From the NCBI GenBank assembly GCA_030272835.1, contig SZOQ01000007.1, positions 15,345 through 79,344 on the forward strand: a stretch of 64,000 bases of DNA, given 5' to 3'. Shown here one piece after another: positions 57,442 to 64,000 of the stretch; position 1 is the stretch's first letter, and each line of letters starts with the position of its first letter. Position numbers and translations under genes: made by a program. Origin of the DNA: 2-12-FULL-60-25 sp003576745 (lineage in GTDB: Bacteria; Patescibacteriota; Patescibacteriia; 2-12-FULL-60-25). Below the pieces are notes generated by a model that saw only the letters and a list, made by a program, of their open reading frames with translations, was not told the DNA's origin and searched no databases.

Positions 57442-59952
57442 TTATCGCATTTCTGCGCCGAACTTTTCCTTCAACCCCAAAAGAATCCTTTGCAAAAGGC
57501 CATCCACTTCCTCGGCCGTAAGCGTCCGATCCGGGGACGAAAAATCCAAATGCATCGCGACCGATTTTTTTCCGTCCGCAATGCCCTTGCCTGCATAGGT
57601 ATCAAACCATTCCACGGCAGCTACGAGCGCATCCGCTTCGCGGATGGCGCGCGCGATATCGTCATATTCCACGTGCGTATCCACGATGACGGCAAGATCG
57701 CGTTTGGACTCCGGATACGGCGACGGCGCCGTAAAGCTCTTTATTCCCTTCGAAAGCGCGAAAATCTCTTTCAGAGGGCAGTCGATCATGGCCGCGCGTC
57801 CCTCAATCTTAACATTCGCGAGAATATGCGGTGACACTTCTCCTACGGTTGCCAGCAGTTTCCCGTCCTTGAACGCCTGCGCCGTTCGGCCCGGATGCCA
57901 GAATCCCACCTGGGCAAATCGCTCCCAGATAACGTTATCAATACCGAACTCATAAAGAAGATGTTCCACAAATCCTTTTGCCTTTGCAAAACTGCCCTCA
58001 CCGGCGAGGAATGCGCATCCGAGTTCCAACGATTCATCGGGAAGATCGGTCCACGCCTCCCCCCTCCGGTAATACACTTTCGCGACTTCGAACAAAGATT
58101 GTTCTCGATACCGTTCCTGATTCTCCGCGACGACCTGAAGAAGCGACGGAAGCAGGCTCGTGCGCATAAAGGCGAATTCCTCGGACAGCGGATTCTGCAC
58201 ATGCAGGCACGCGGACGAATCATACCCGGCTTTGCCGTAGAGCTCATCGGAGACGAACGAATAGGAATAGACTTCCGTGAGGCCGGCGCCTTTGGCGATG
58301 GTGCGGATATGGTCTTCCCAGACGAGTTCGGCATCCGTTCCGCGCGGCGCGGCATCGCCCACGGGAAGTTCGGCTGGAATGTTCGCATACCCGTACACGC
58401 GCGCGATCTCTTCCACCAAATCCTGCGCCTCCTCAATGTCATGGTCGCGCCACCAGGGAACCTGGGCGGCGATGACGCCTTTGGAGGCTTTGACGCCAAA
58501 ACCGAGCGACGTCAAAATTTCGACCTGCTTTTTTTCCGGGATCTCCACGCCGATACGCGCGCTGACTTCCTTTGATGCGATAGAGAATGACAGCGGCTTG
58601 TAGACGTGAGTGCAGACGTCCGTGACCGGGCCGGCGAGTTCGCCGCCGGCGAGTTCGAGCGTAAGTTCAATGGCGCGCGCGAGCGCGATAGGCGGAGCCT
58701 CCGTCGACAAACCTTTTTCGAATCGGAGCTGCGAGTCGGAATACAGATTGAGCCGGCGCGCGGTCCGCCGCACGGATACGGAATCGAAGGTCGCCGCTTC
58801 AAAAACGATATCCGTCGTGTCTTCATATGTACCTGAACGCTCACCGCCCATAATGCCAGCAACAGCCACCGGGCCTTCGGCATCGGCGATTACGAGCGTC
58901 TTGTCATCGAGCGCGTAGTCTTTGCCATCCAGCGCTTTCACGGTCTCTTGGGGCTGGGCCAGACGGACGTGTATCTCTACTTCTTCCGCTTCCTGCTTCC
59001 CGCTTTCCGATTTCTTGCGAAGTCTGGCGACGTCGAAGACATGCAGGGGCTGCGCGTATTCGAGAAGCACATAATTGGTAATATCCACGAGCAGGTTAAT
59101 GGAGTTCATGCCTGCGGCCATGAGCCGCTTTTTCATCCACCAGGGAGACGAACCGTTCTTCACGCCGTTGATGCGCGCGGCCATGTAACGCGGACAGAGG
59201 TCTTTGTCGTGCACGGTGACGGAGAGTTGCGAGTCGCGGGATTTAGATCGTGGGGAATCCAACACAGGCTCTTCCCAAAGAAAATCCCGCTCAAGAATGG
59301 CGGCGGCTTCGCGGCCGAAGCCGACCATACCCATGGCATCCACACGATTGGACGTAACCTCAACATCCATAATGACATCGCCGGAAAGACCGAGGAGGTC
59401 GGCAAGGAGCGTGCCGGGCTTCATGACATGTTCGAATACTCGTTTTTTTGAATGCTCGTCCTCGCTATCCGCCAATACGCCAATCCGCAATGCTTCTTCC
59501 AAGTCCAAAATCTCCCGTTCTTCGTGCGGAAACGCATCCGCAAGGCCAATTTCATTCGCCGCGCAAATCATGCCTTCGCTCTTTTCACCGCGAAGCTCCA
59601 CCGGCTCAAGTTTTACGGGCTCTCCTTCCCCATGCCACTTCACATACGCACCCACAAGCGCAACAGCAACCCACTGATCCTTGCGGAGATTCGAACCTCC
59701 GCACACGATTTGTACAGGCGCAGTATGCTGCGTTCCAACATTTACAATGGCAAGCTTCAGCTTATCGGCATTCGGATGCCGCTTCACCTCTAACACATGA
59801 CCCACAACAACCTTGTGGAGCAATGCGTCCGCAGGAAAGATTTTTTCAACCGCCGGTCCGGACAAAGAAATACGCTTCGCAAACTCCTCGGGACTCACGT
59901 CCTCGAGGTCAGCATAGTGCTTCAGCCAATCGTAGCTCACCAAGCGATTCAT
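57442..59952 (-). CDS. pheT: Phenylalanyl-tRNA synthetase beta subunit
   Basis: 836 residues from the ATG at 59952 (MNRLVSYDWLKHY). Domain order is normal: N-terminal B1, the tRNA-binding OB domain (VVVGHVLEVKRHPNADKLKL near 47), B3/B4 editing domain (ISKEVSARIG region around 475, preceded by ERSGTYEDTTDIVFEAATFD), B5, catalytic-like domain (YSYSFVSDELYGKAGYDSSA) and the C-terminal ferredoxin-fold anticodon-binding domain (PSPYPESKRDLAVIVDTHVE, YAGKGIADGKKSVAMHL). Forms an alpha2-beta2 enzyme with PheS, whose gene lies 73 bases upstream. Confidence 0.97.
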   Translation of the reverse strand: MNRLVSYDWLKHYADLEDVSPEEFAKRISLSGPAVEKIFPADALLHKVVVGHVLEVKRHPNADKLKLAIVNVGTQHTAPVQIVCGGSNLRKDQWVAVALVGAYVKWHGEGEPVKLEPVELRGEKSEGMICAANEIGLADAFPHEEREILDLEEALRIGVLADSEDEHSKKRVFEHVMKPGTLLADLLGLSGDVIMDVEVTSNRVDAMGMVGFGREAAAILERDFLWEEPVLDSPRSKSRDSQLSVTVHDKDLCPRYMAARINGVKNGSSPWWMKKRLMAAGMNSINLLVDITNYVLLEYAQPLHVFDVARLRKKSESGKQEAEEVEIHVRLAQPQETVKALDGKDYALDDKTLVIADAEGPVAVAGIMGGERSGTYEDTTDIVFEAATFDSVSVRRTARRLNLYSDSQLRFEKGLSTEAPPIALARAIELTLELAGGELAGPVTDVCTHVYKPLSFSIASKEVSARIGVEIPEKKQVEILTSLGFGVKASKGVIAAQVPWWRDHDIEEAQDLVEEIARVYGYANIPAELPVGDAAPRGTDAELVWEDHIRTIAKGAGLTEVYSYSFVSDELYGKAGYDSSACLHVQNPLSEEFAFMRTSLLPSLLQVVAENQERYREQSLFEVAKVYYRRGEAWTDLPDESLELGCAFLAGEGSFAKAKGFVEHLLYEFGIDNVIWERFAQVGFWHPGRTAQAFKDGKLLATVGEVSPHILANVKIEGRAAMIDCPLKEIFALSKGIKSFTAPSPYPESKRDLAVIVDTHVEYDDIARAIREADALVAAVEWFDTYAGKGIADGKKSVAMHLDFSSPDRTLTAEEVDGLLQRILLGLKEKFGAEMR

Positions 59953-60025
59953 ATGTTTATGCAATCAAACGAAGCCCGGCGCAGCCGAGTGAACGGTAAT
60001 CGTAGGAAACGAGGACGTACATACT

Positions 60026-61084
60026 TCAAAACTGCTTCAAAAACCGCAAATCATTCTTATAGAGCACGCGGATGTCATCGAGTTTGGTGCCGCTTTTCAT
60101 AAGCGCGGTTCGTTCCACGCCCCAGCCGAAGGCGAAGCCGGAATATTTTTTCGGATCCACATTGCCGGCCTTGAGAACATTCGGATGCACCATGCCCGCG
60201 CCGCCGAGTTCGAGCCATCCGCGTTTGCATACGCGGCACTTCTGCCTGTCCGGCCCCTCCCCCGTGCCTTTACATACGGCGCAGGACACGTCGATTTCGA
60301 ATGAAGGTTCCGTAAATCGGAAATGAAATGGGCGCAGGCGAATGGCGCGGTCAGGCCCAAAAAATTCTTTTGCAAAATAATCGAGCACGCCCCGCAAATG
60401 CGTGATAGATACATGCGTGTCCACGTACAAGCCCTCGAATTGATGGAACATAGGCACATGCGTCACGTCGATTTGCCGGCGATAGCATTTGGCGATATTG
60501 ATCATGCGCACGGGAAATTGTCCGCGCTCAAGTTCCCGCACCTGCGCATTGGACGTATGCGGCGTAAGCACCATTTTTCCTTTTTTCGATTCCGGCGCAT
60601 CCATAAAGAATGTCTCCCACTCATCGCGCGCCGGGTGGTCTTTGGGCATATTCAGACTTTCAAAGGCGTACCAGTCCCAATCCACCTCCGGATAACGCGT
60701 GCGAACGAATCCGATGCGGCTGAAAATCTCGGTAACCTCGCGAATCGCCTGCGTCACGAGATGCAAATGCCCCTCCGGAGGCCGACGGCCGGGTTCGGTA
60801 ACATCGACGCGTTCGGTTCTGCCGATTTCCGTTAGACGATTTTCCAGCAACTGCCGGCGCACAGCCAAAAGCATGCGCTCGAGCTCGCCTTTGATATCAT
60901 TCGCTTTGGATCCGAGGGATTTTTTTTCTTCATCCGGCAGACTGCTCAATTGCCGAAGCATGCCCGTGAGCTCCCCTTTTCTTCCCAAATAACAAATCTC
61001 GACATCGTCAAGGTCCTGGAGGGTCTTGGCTTCGCGAATGGCGATCTCCGCACGCTTCCGTATCTCCTCAAGTTTCTCCGTCAT
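60026..61084 (-). CDS. pheS: Phenylalanyl-tRNA synthetase alpha subunit
   Basis: 352 residues. N-terminal coiled coil (residues 1-90), then the class II catalytic core: motif 1 HPLH-like HLVTQAIREVTEIFSRIGF near 112, motif 2 GQ-like FHQFEGLYVDTHVS near 218, motif 3 GWGVERTALMKSGTKLDDIR near the end. A Cys4 insertion (CAVCKGTGEGPDRQKCRVCK, residues about 270-290) could bind zinc; it is frequent in Patescibacteria and thermophile PheS. It precedes pheT in the usual order. Confidence 0.97.
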   Translation of the reverse strand: MTEKLEEIRKRAEIAIREAKTLQDLDDVEICYLGRKGELTGMLRQLSSLPDEEKKSLGSKANDIKGELERMLLAVRRQLLENRLTEIGRTERVDVTEPGRRPPEGHLHLVTQAIREVTEIFSRIGFVRTRYPEVDWDWYAFESLNMPKDHPARDEWETFFMDAPESKKGKMVLTPHTSNAQVRELERGQFPVRMINIAKCYRRQIDVTHVPMFHQFEGLYVDTHVSITHLRGVLDYFAKEFFGPDRAIRLRPFHFRFTEPSFEIDVSCAVCKGTGEGPDRQKCRVCKRGWLELGGAGMVHPNVLKAGNVDPKKYSGFAFGWGVERTALMKSGTKLDDIRVLYKNDLRFLKQF

Positions 61085-61184
61085 ATCGGCTGTATCTTAC
61101 AGGAATGCGCGGGCTTGGCAATTGGGAATATCTGCAATGCAACCATCTTTTCTGCAGGTTTAACGATGAATGTATCGTTCCATG

Positions 61185-61254
61185 GTTCCAGAGTTTCAGG
61201 GTTCCGGCGATCGTGAACCAACCCTCAAACTCTAGAACCCTGAAACTCTGGAAC
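61185..61254. repeat. Perfect 20-bp inverted repeat (R15)
   Basis: The 20 bases from 61185 (GTTCCAGAGTTTCAGGG...) are exactly complementary to 61235-61254, around a 30-base loop that contains a third partial copy (ACCCTCAAACTCTAG). The arms consist of AGAGTTT/CAGGGTT words with period about 7. Lies between the site-2 protease and pheS. Confidence 0.92.
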
Positions 61255-61261
61255 AGCCCCC

Positions 61262-62389
61262 CTATCCTCCAAATACTCGTCCGATATCCCGAAGGGTAAT
61301 GAGGATAATGAGGGCGATCAAAATAAGAAAAGCCGTATTGTGCACAATCGCTTCGACGCGACGATTCATGGGCTTCCGTCGCAGGCCTTCGAGAATGAGG
61401 AACATCACGCGGCCGCCGTCGAGCGCCGGAATCGGCAGAAAATTCAGGACGGCGAGATTGATGGAAAGAATAGCCGTGAACTGCAAAACATTCGCAAAGC
61501 CGCGCTCTGCCACGTCGCCGGTCATAGCCGCAATGCCTACCGGGCCGGATACCTGGGATGCGAGCGTGCCGTCTCCGTTCAAGAGTTCACGAAAAAGATC
61601 GAGAAAGGTAATGACGACGGCTTTGGTATAAAGACCCGTTAGGATGATGCCGTTTTTGACCGCGAGTACTGGCGGATAGGACACGATGCCGGTGTCTAAC
61701 AGAGACACTCCAAGCCCCGTTCGTCCGAGCTCTTCAACGTATTTCGGCGTGACGGTAACCGCCATCCGATCCCTTCCCCGTTCAAAAACAATCTCCACCG
61801 GCGCTTCCCCGCGGGCGAATATTTCCTGCCGCGTCTGGTCGAGGGAGTTTGCCTGTACCCCTCCGATGCTCACGAGAATGTCCATGGGCTGCAATCCGGC
61901 TTCGGCGGCCGCTCCGCCCGGAAGCACGCCACCGATGGTCACTTCCGTTTTGTGGACAATGGCTCCCTCCGGAATGCCGTCCGTGAGCGACGGGACGCCG
62001 ATCATAAGTCCGGCGGAAAGCAGTACGGCCGCGAGCGCCCAGTTCATACAGACGCCGGCCGCCAAAATAATGATGCGCTGCCAAATAGGCTTCACGTGAA
62101 ATGAATCCGGATCTGTTTCATTCTCCCCGCTTTCGCCTTTAATGCGCACGAAACCGCCGATCGGCAGCCAATTAAAAGACCAGATGGTATTCGCGTATTT
62201 CTTTTGGTCTTTCGCGCTCACCTTTTTCCATGTCTTTCCAACCTTCACCATGCCCACGATGCGCGGCGGAAGGCCGTAGCCGAATTCATCGGCTTTGACG
62301 CCGAACAAACGCGCAGCAAAAAAATGTCCTGCTTCGTGGATGAGCACGAGAGCCGAGAGAATAATGAGAAAAATGATGGCGGCGGTCAT
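61262..62389 (-). CDS. rseP: Site-2 zinc metalloprotease, RseP/RasP family (M50)
   Basis: 375 residues. Four membrane helices; the zinc motif HEAGH is at 18-22 in the first, and the third ligand lies in the LDGG of NFLPIPALDGGRV near 320. A PDZ domain lies between (IGGVLPGGAAAEAGLQPMDI, about 150-215). The family cuts membrane-embedded anti-sigma factors and leftover signal peptides. N-terminal ALVLIHEAGHFFAARLFG and the GFVRIKGE motif near 80 are typical. An extended -10 TGCTACCAT ends 7 bases before the ATG, so translation is nearly leaderless. It heads the direction of pheS-pheT but R15 separates them. Confidence 0.94.
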   Translation of the reverse strand: MTAAIIFLIILSALVLIHEAGHFFAARLFGVKADEFGYGLPPRIVGMVKVGKTWKKVSAKDQKKYANTIWSFNWLPIGGFVRIKGESGENETDPDSFHVKPIWQRIIILAAGVCMNWALAAVLLSAGLMIGVPSLTDGIPEGAIVHKTEVTIGGVLPGGAAAEAGLQPMDILVSIGGVQANSLDQTRQEIFARGEAPVEIVFERGRDRMAVTVTPKYVEELGRTGLGVSLLDTGIVSYPPVLAVKNGIILTGLYTKAVVITFLDLFRELLNGDGTLASQVSGPVGIAAMTGDVAERGFANVLQFTAILSINLAVLNFLPIPALDGGRVMFLILEGLRRKPMNRRVEAIVHNTAFLILIALIILITLRDIGRVFGG

Positions 62390-62396
62390 GCGCGTG

Positions 62397-62405
62397 ATGG
62401 TAGCA
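62397..62405 (-). promoter_or_regulatory. Extended -10 promoter (TGCTACCAT), near-leaderless
   Basis: Identical to the box at 43782-43790; 7 bases before the ATG at 62389. Confidence 0.6.
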
Positions 62406-62429
62406 CGGGGACTGTGTATGGTTGAAGGA

Positions 62430-62545
62430 TTCGCGGGGTTGCGTAGGACGTGGGACGTGGGGCTTAAGAAAAACGATCCAGCCTGTTGTCTTCCTACGCA
62501 ACCATGTACCGCGTCCTACGTCCTCTCCACCCTTGCGCTTCCCGT
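62430..62545. repeat. Word-mosaic with 12-bp inverted repeat (R16)
   Basis: GGTTGCGTAGGA (62437-62448) is perfectly complementary to 62492-62503, 43-base centre. The left part (GGACGTGGGACGTGGGG) is in the orientation of R8; the right part (CCTACGCAACC, CGCGTCCTACGTCCTC) is in the common orientation, so this copy is palindromic. Confidence 0.82.
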
Positions 62546-62593
62546 CGACCTCCTGTATTCTCCGCACTTGTACCTTGGAAAGGGAAGAGGGAC

Positions 62594-63211
62594 ATGATCA
62601 TCACCATGAGCGGACGATCGGGGGTCGGAAAGACATCGATCATCAAACGGCTCCTCCGACGCCTCCCCGGCTCGCGCATGCTCCTAAGCTGGACCACGCG
62701 ACCAATGCGCGCAAGCGACCATCCCGGCGAATATGAGCACGTCATTCGCGACGTGTTCGACCGCAAAGATGCAGACGGAGATTTTCTCTGGACAGTGGAG
62801 CTAGCCGGAGAACGGTACGGAACGTCCCGGTCCGACGTAACACGGGCTACCGAACAGCCGTCCAGGCTGTACGTCGCCGCCATGACCCATGACAAAGTCA
62901 TGTACCTTCACGAGCTTTGCACGGCCGAAGGGATACAGAATCGTCTTCTCTCCTTTTATCTTCTTGCTCCGCCGCCCGCTATTCTGCGCATGCGAATGAG
63001 GCGGCGTGGCGATTCGGAAAACAGCATCGAACGTCGCATGGAGATCGATGCGGACTGGGATATGCAGGCCCAGCAGTCGGGGCACCCGTTCATCTTTATT
63101 CCGGACATAGACGCGGATATCGAAAACAAAATCACGCGCATCCGCTCCTATCTCGAACCGATCGCCGAAGAATATCTCACAACAACACTTTCTGAGAACC
63201 CGCCACCCTAG
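62594..63211 (+). CDS. Guanylate-kinase-like P-loop protein
   Basis: 205 residues from the ATG at 62594 with SD GGGAAGAGGG. P-loop MSGRSGVGKTSII at 5-17; SWTTRPMRASDHPGEYEHVI near 38-57 resembles the GMP-binding segment of guanylate kinases (S-x-TTRxPRxGE-x-x-G-x-x-Y), and FVEL-type VELAGERYGTSRSDV at about 68-82 also fits. The lid and C-terminal half diverge (MRMRRRGDSENSIERRMEID is kept), so substrate may not be GMP. No other gmk is in this window. The upstream frame overlaps R16 and is rejected. Its stop codon lies inside the terminator hairpin. Confidence 0.75.
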   Translation: MIITMSGRSGVGKTSIIKRLLRRLPGSRMLLSWTTRPMRASDHPGEYEHVIRDVFDRKDADGDFLWTVELAGERYGTSRSDVTRATEQPSRLYVAAMTHDKVMYLHELCTAEGIQNRLLSFYLLAPPPAILRMRMRRRGDSENSIERRMEIDADWDMQAQQSGHPFIFIPDIDADIENKITRIRSYLEPIAEEYLTTTLSENPPP

Positions 63212-63219
63212 GCGGGTTT
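63197..63219 (+). terminator. Terminator of the guanylate-kinase-like gene
   Basis: AACCCGCC (63197-63204) pairs with GGCGGGTT (63211-63218), 6-base loop; the TAG stop lies in the loop and first stem base. Confidence 0.8.
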
Positions 63220-63233
63220 CCGCTTGTAAAGAA

Positions 63234-64000
63234 TCACGAATCATCCGCATGACGAATGAATATGTCCTCGCCGCGGCGGCGCCATTCAGCCGCCGATCCG
63301 AGAAAAGGAAGCTGCGTCCCAAGATAATAGAGGCCGAGGGCCTCGCCGGTCAGGTGCGTATTCGGGCTGTAGTACGTCGAAAGGTACGTCTCGATATGGC
63401 GGCCGTGAACATAAAGCAATCGAATACAGTCAAGCACCAGATCGCTCGTAAGCTCGGGAGAATCTTTGAACAAGTTGAGAGCCCAGAGCCACGAGATCGA
63501 CCGAAATGCTATCTCCAAGCTGCTGATCCAGTTCGCGCCAATTCCCGGTGGATTCTCATGGATCCAGCTTGAAAGTTGGCGTGCGAAAAGATGCGCGTAC
63601 CGCTCGTCCTGAGTGAGCCGATAGGCGGCTCCGAGAGTGAAGAAATGCTGATGACGGTTCAGCTCCCAAAGAATACGCTTGTCACCGGATTCCGACGGGT
63701 CGAGTTCGTTGAATTCTTTCCAATATTTCCGAGCCGAAACGATGCCGGATATCGGCTCGCGATGCCAGTCGATCTCTGTGCCGACATCAAGGAGCCCAAA
63801 GCCAAGGATCTCGATCCGTCCGTCGCAGATCGCATCGGCCGCTTTGATCAACCTCTCTGCAGCTGCCTGTCCGCACGAACCGGCAAATGCGTCAGCGCCG
63901 TCCTCACGCATCGACGCGAAGAAGCACTCGCGGGAATTCTCGAAAAATAACTGTCGAATGCTGTCGGCAGAATTGCGTACGTCGAGCCTGGAATCGTCAT
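63234..64000 (-). CDS. Heparinase II/III N-terminal-like protein, 5' part outside the window
   Basis: The frame is open from the right edge (codons from 63998) to TGA at 63236-63234, so the visible 254 residues are the C-terminal part of a longer reading frame or an N-terminal-truncated view; no start need lie at 63911. The sequence fits the (alpha/alpha) toroid at the N-terminus of alginate-lyase/heparinase II/III-like proteins: DWHREPISGIVSARKYWKEF, WELNRHQHFFTLGAAYRL, WISSLEIAFRSISWLWAL and YYSPNTHLTGEALGLYYLG. In full-length enzymes a beta-sandwich catalytic domain follows, but here the protein stops soon after the toroid (RRRGEDIFIRHADDS), so it seems truncated or split. Confidence 0.65.
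   Translation of the reverse strand, partial: DDSRLDVRNSADSIRQLFFENSRECFFASMREDGADAFAGSCGQAAAERLIKAADAICDGRIEILGFGLLDVGTEIDWHREPISGIVSARKYWKEFNELDPSESGDKRILWELNRHQHFFTLGAAYRLTQDERYAHLFARQLSSWIHENPPGIGANWISSLEIAFRSISWLWALNLFKDSPELTSDLVLDCIRLLYVHGRHIETYLSTYYSPNTHLTGEALGLYYLGTQLPFLGSAAEWRRRGEDIFIRHADDS

Noticed and set aside
1..64000. UGA recoded to glycine (Gracilibacteria/Absconditabacteria code)
   Set aside because: Several conserved genes end at TGA in the expected place (smpB, holB, the fourth gene before rpmG) and conserved Gly positions use GGN codons.

Overview
The window looks like a piece of a Patescibacteria (Candidate Phyla Radiation) chromosome of medium-high GC. The evidence is the compact layout, many small membrane-anchored or secreted proteins of unknown family, ribosomal and tRNA-synthetase genes of the short type common in that group (a Cys-less L33, a ThrRS without a TGS domain), and many genes without a Shine-Dalgarno that sit a few bases after an extended -10 box. 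UGA is used as an ordinary stop (for example murF-side genes, smpB, holB), so this is not a UGA-recoding lineage. I cannot fix the class or order from the sequence alone. I see no CRISPR array, insertion sequence, transposase or prophage.

Layout. 0-3.7 kb: a cardiolipin synthase tail, a GT28-like glycosyltransferase, a small zinc-ribbon protein, a structured non-coding stretch, and a two-gene unit with a strong SD whose first gene is a 56-residue RMF-like peptide. 3.7-12 kb (minus strand): tRNA-Glu, murF, an FtsI/PBP2 transpeptidase, a membrane-anchored protein, rarA, uppS, a Cys-rich secreted protein; then tRNA-Pro and two tiny acidic genes with their own terminators. 12.6-20.7 kb: a Nudix hydrolase, a fusion of an O6-alkylguanine transferase with a HhH-GPD glycosylase, a DEAD-box helicase, a YibE/F-like membrane protein, a RecB/RNase H-like nuclease operon, rpmG, tRNA-Thr and a TM-helix channel-like protein. 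21-28.6 kb: tRNA-Tyr, tRNA-Thr, a TPR protein, tpiA, an M16 peptidase, frr-glyQS and holB-BNR lipoprotein. 28.9-36.6 kb: an accessory island of surface proteins in which a two-gene module (predicted coiled-coil/beta-rich secreted protein plus Ca-binding MopE-type lipoprotein) occurs twice. 36.8-41.5 kb: Wzz-like protein, a catalytically degenerate HtrA-PDZ protein, two membrane proteins and an AI-2E-family permease. 41.5-46.4 kb (plus strand): smpB, tmRNA, infC, rpmI, rplT and a 720-residue coiled-coil protein. 46.4-64 kb (minus strand): thrS with a T-box leader, a DUF4173 membrane protein, dnaE, pheS-pheT, a site-2 protease, and at the edge a guanylate-kinase-like gene and a partial heparinase-like gene.

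How the genes fit together. Most are housekeeping: cell-wall synthesis (murF, PBP2, uppS), replication and fork repair (dnaE, holB, rarA), translation and ribosome rescue (smpB with tmRNA side by side, infC-rpmI-rplT, frr, four aminoacyl-tRNA synthetase genes). The thrS leader carries the T-box core with a UGGA that matches the UCCA ends of both tRNA-Thr genes in this window.

The most unusual signal lies between the genes. At least twelve intergenic stretches consist of a mosaic of 7-9 base near-repeat words (CCTACG-type, CAAAGGG-type, GGTTTCGGG-type, CCCTACT-type) in a largely fixed order, nearly always in the same absolute orientation, with a small conserved hairpin in several copies. They interrupt the rpmI-rplT operon, supply the stop codons of at least three genes, and two near-identical inverted copies flank one of the two surface-protein modules. 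I know of no described element with these properties.
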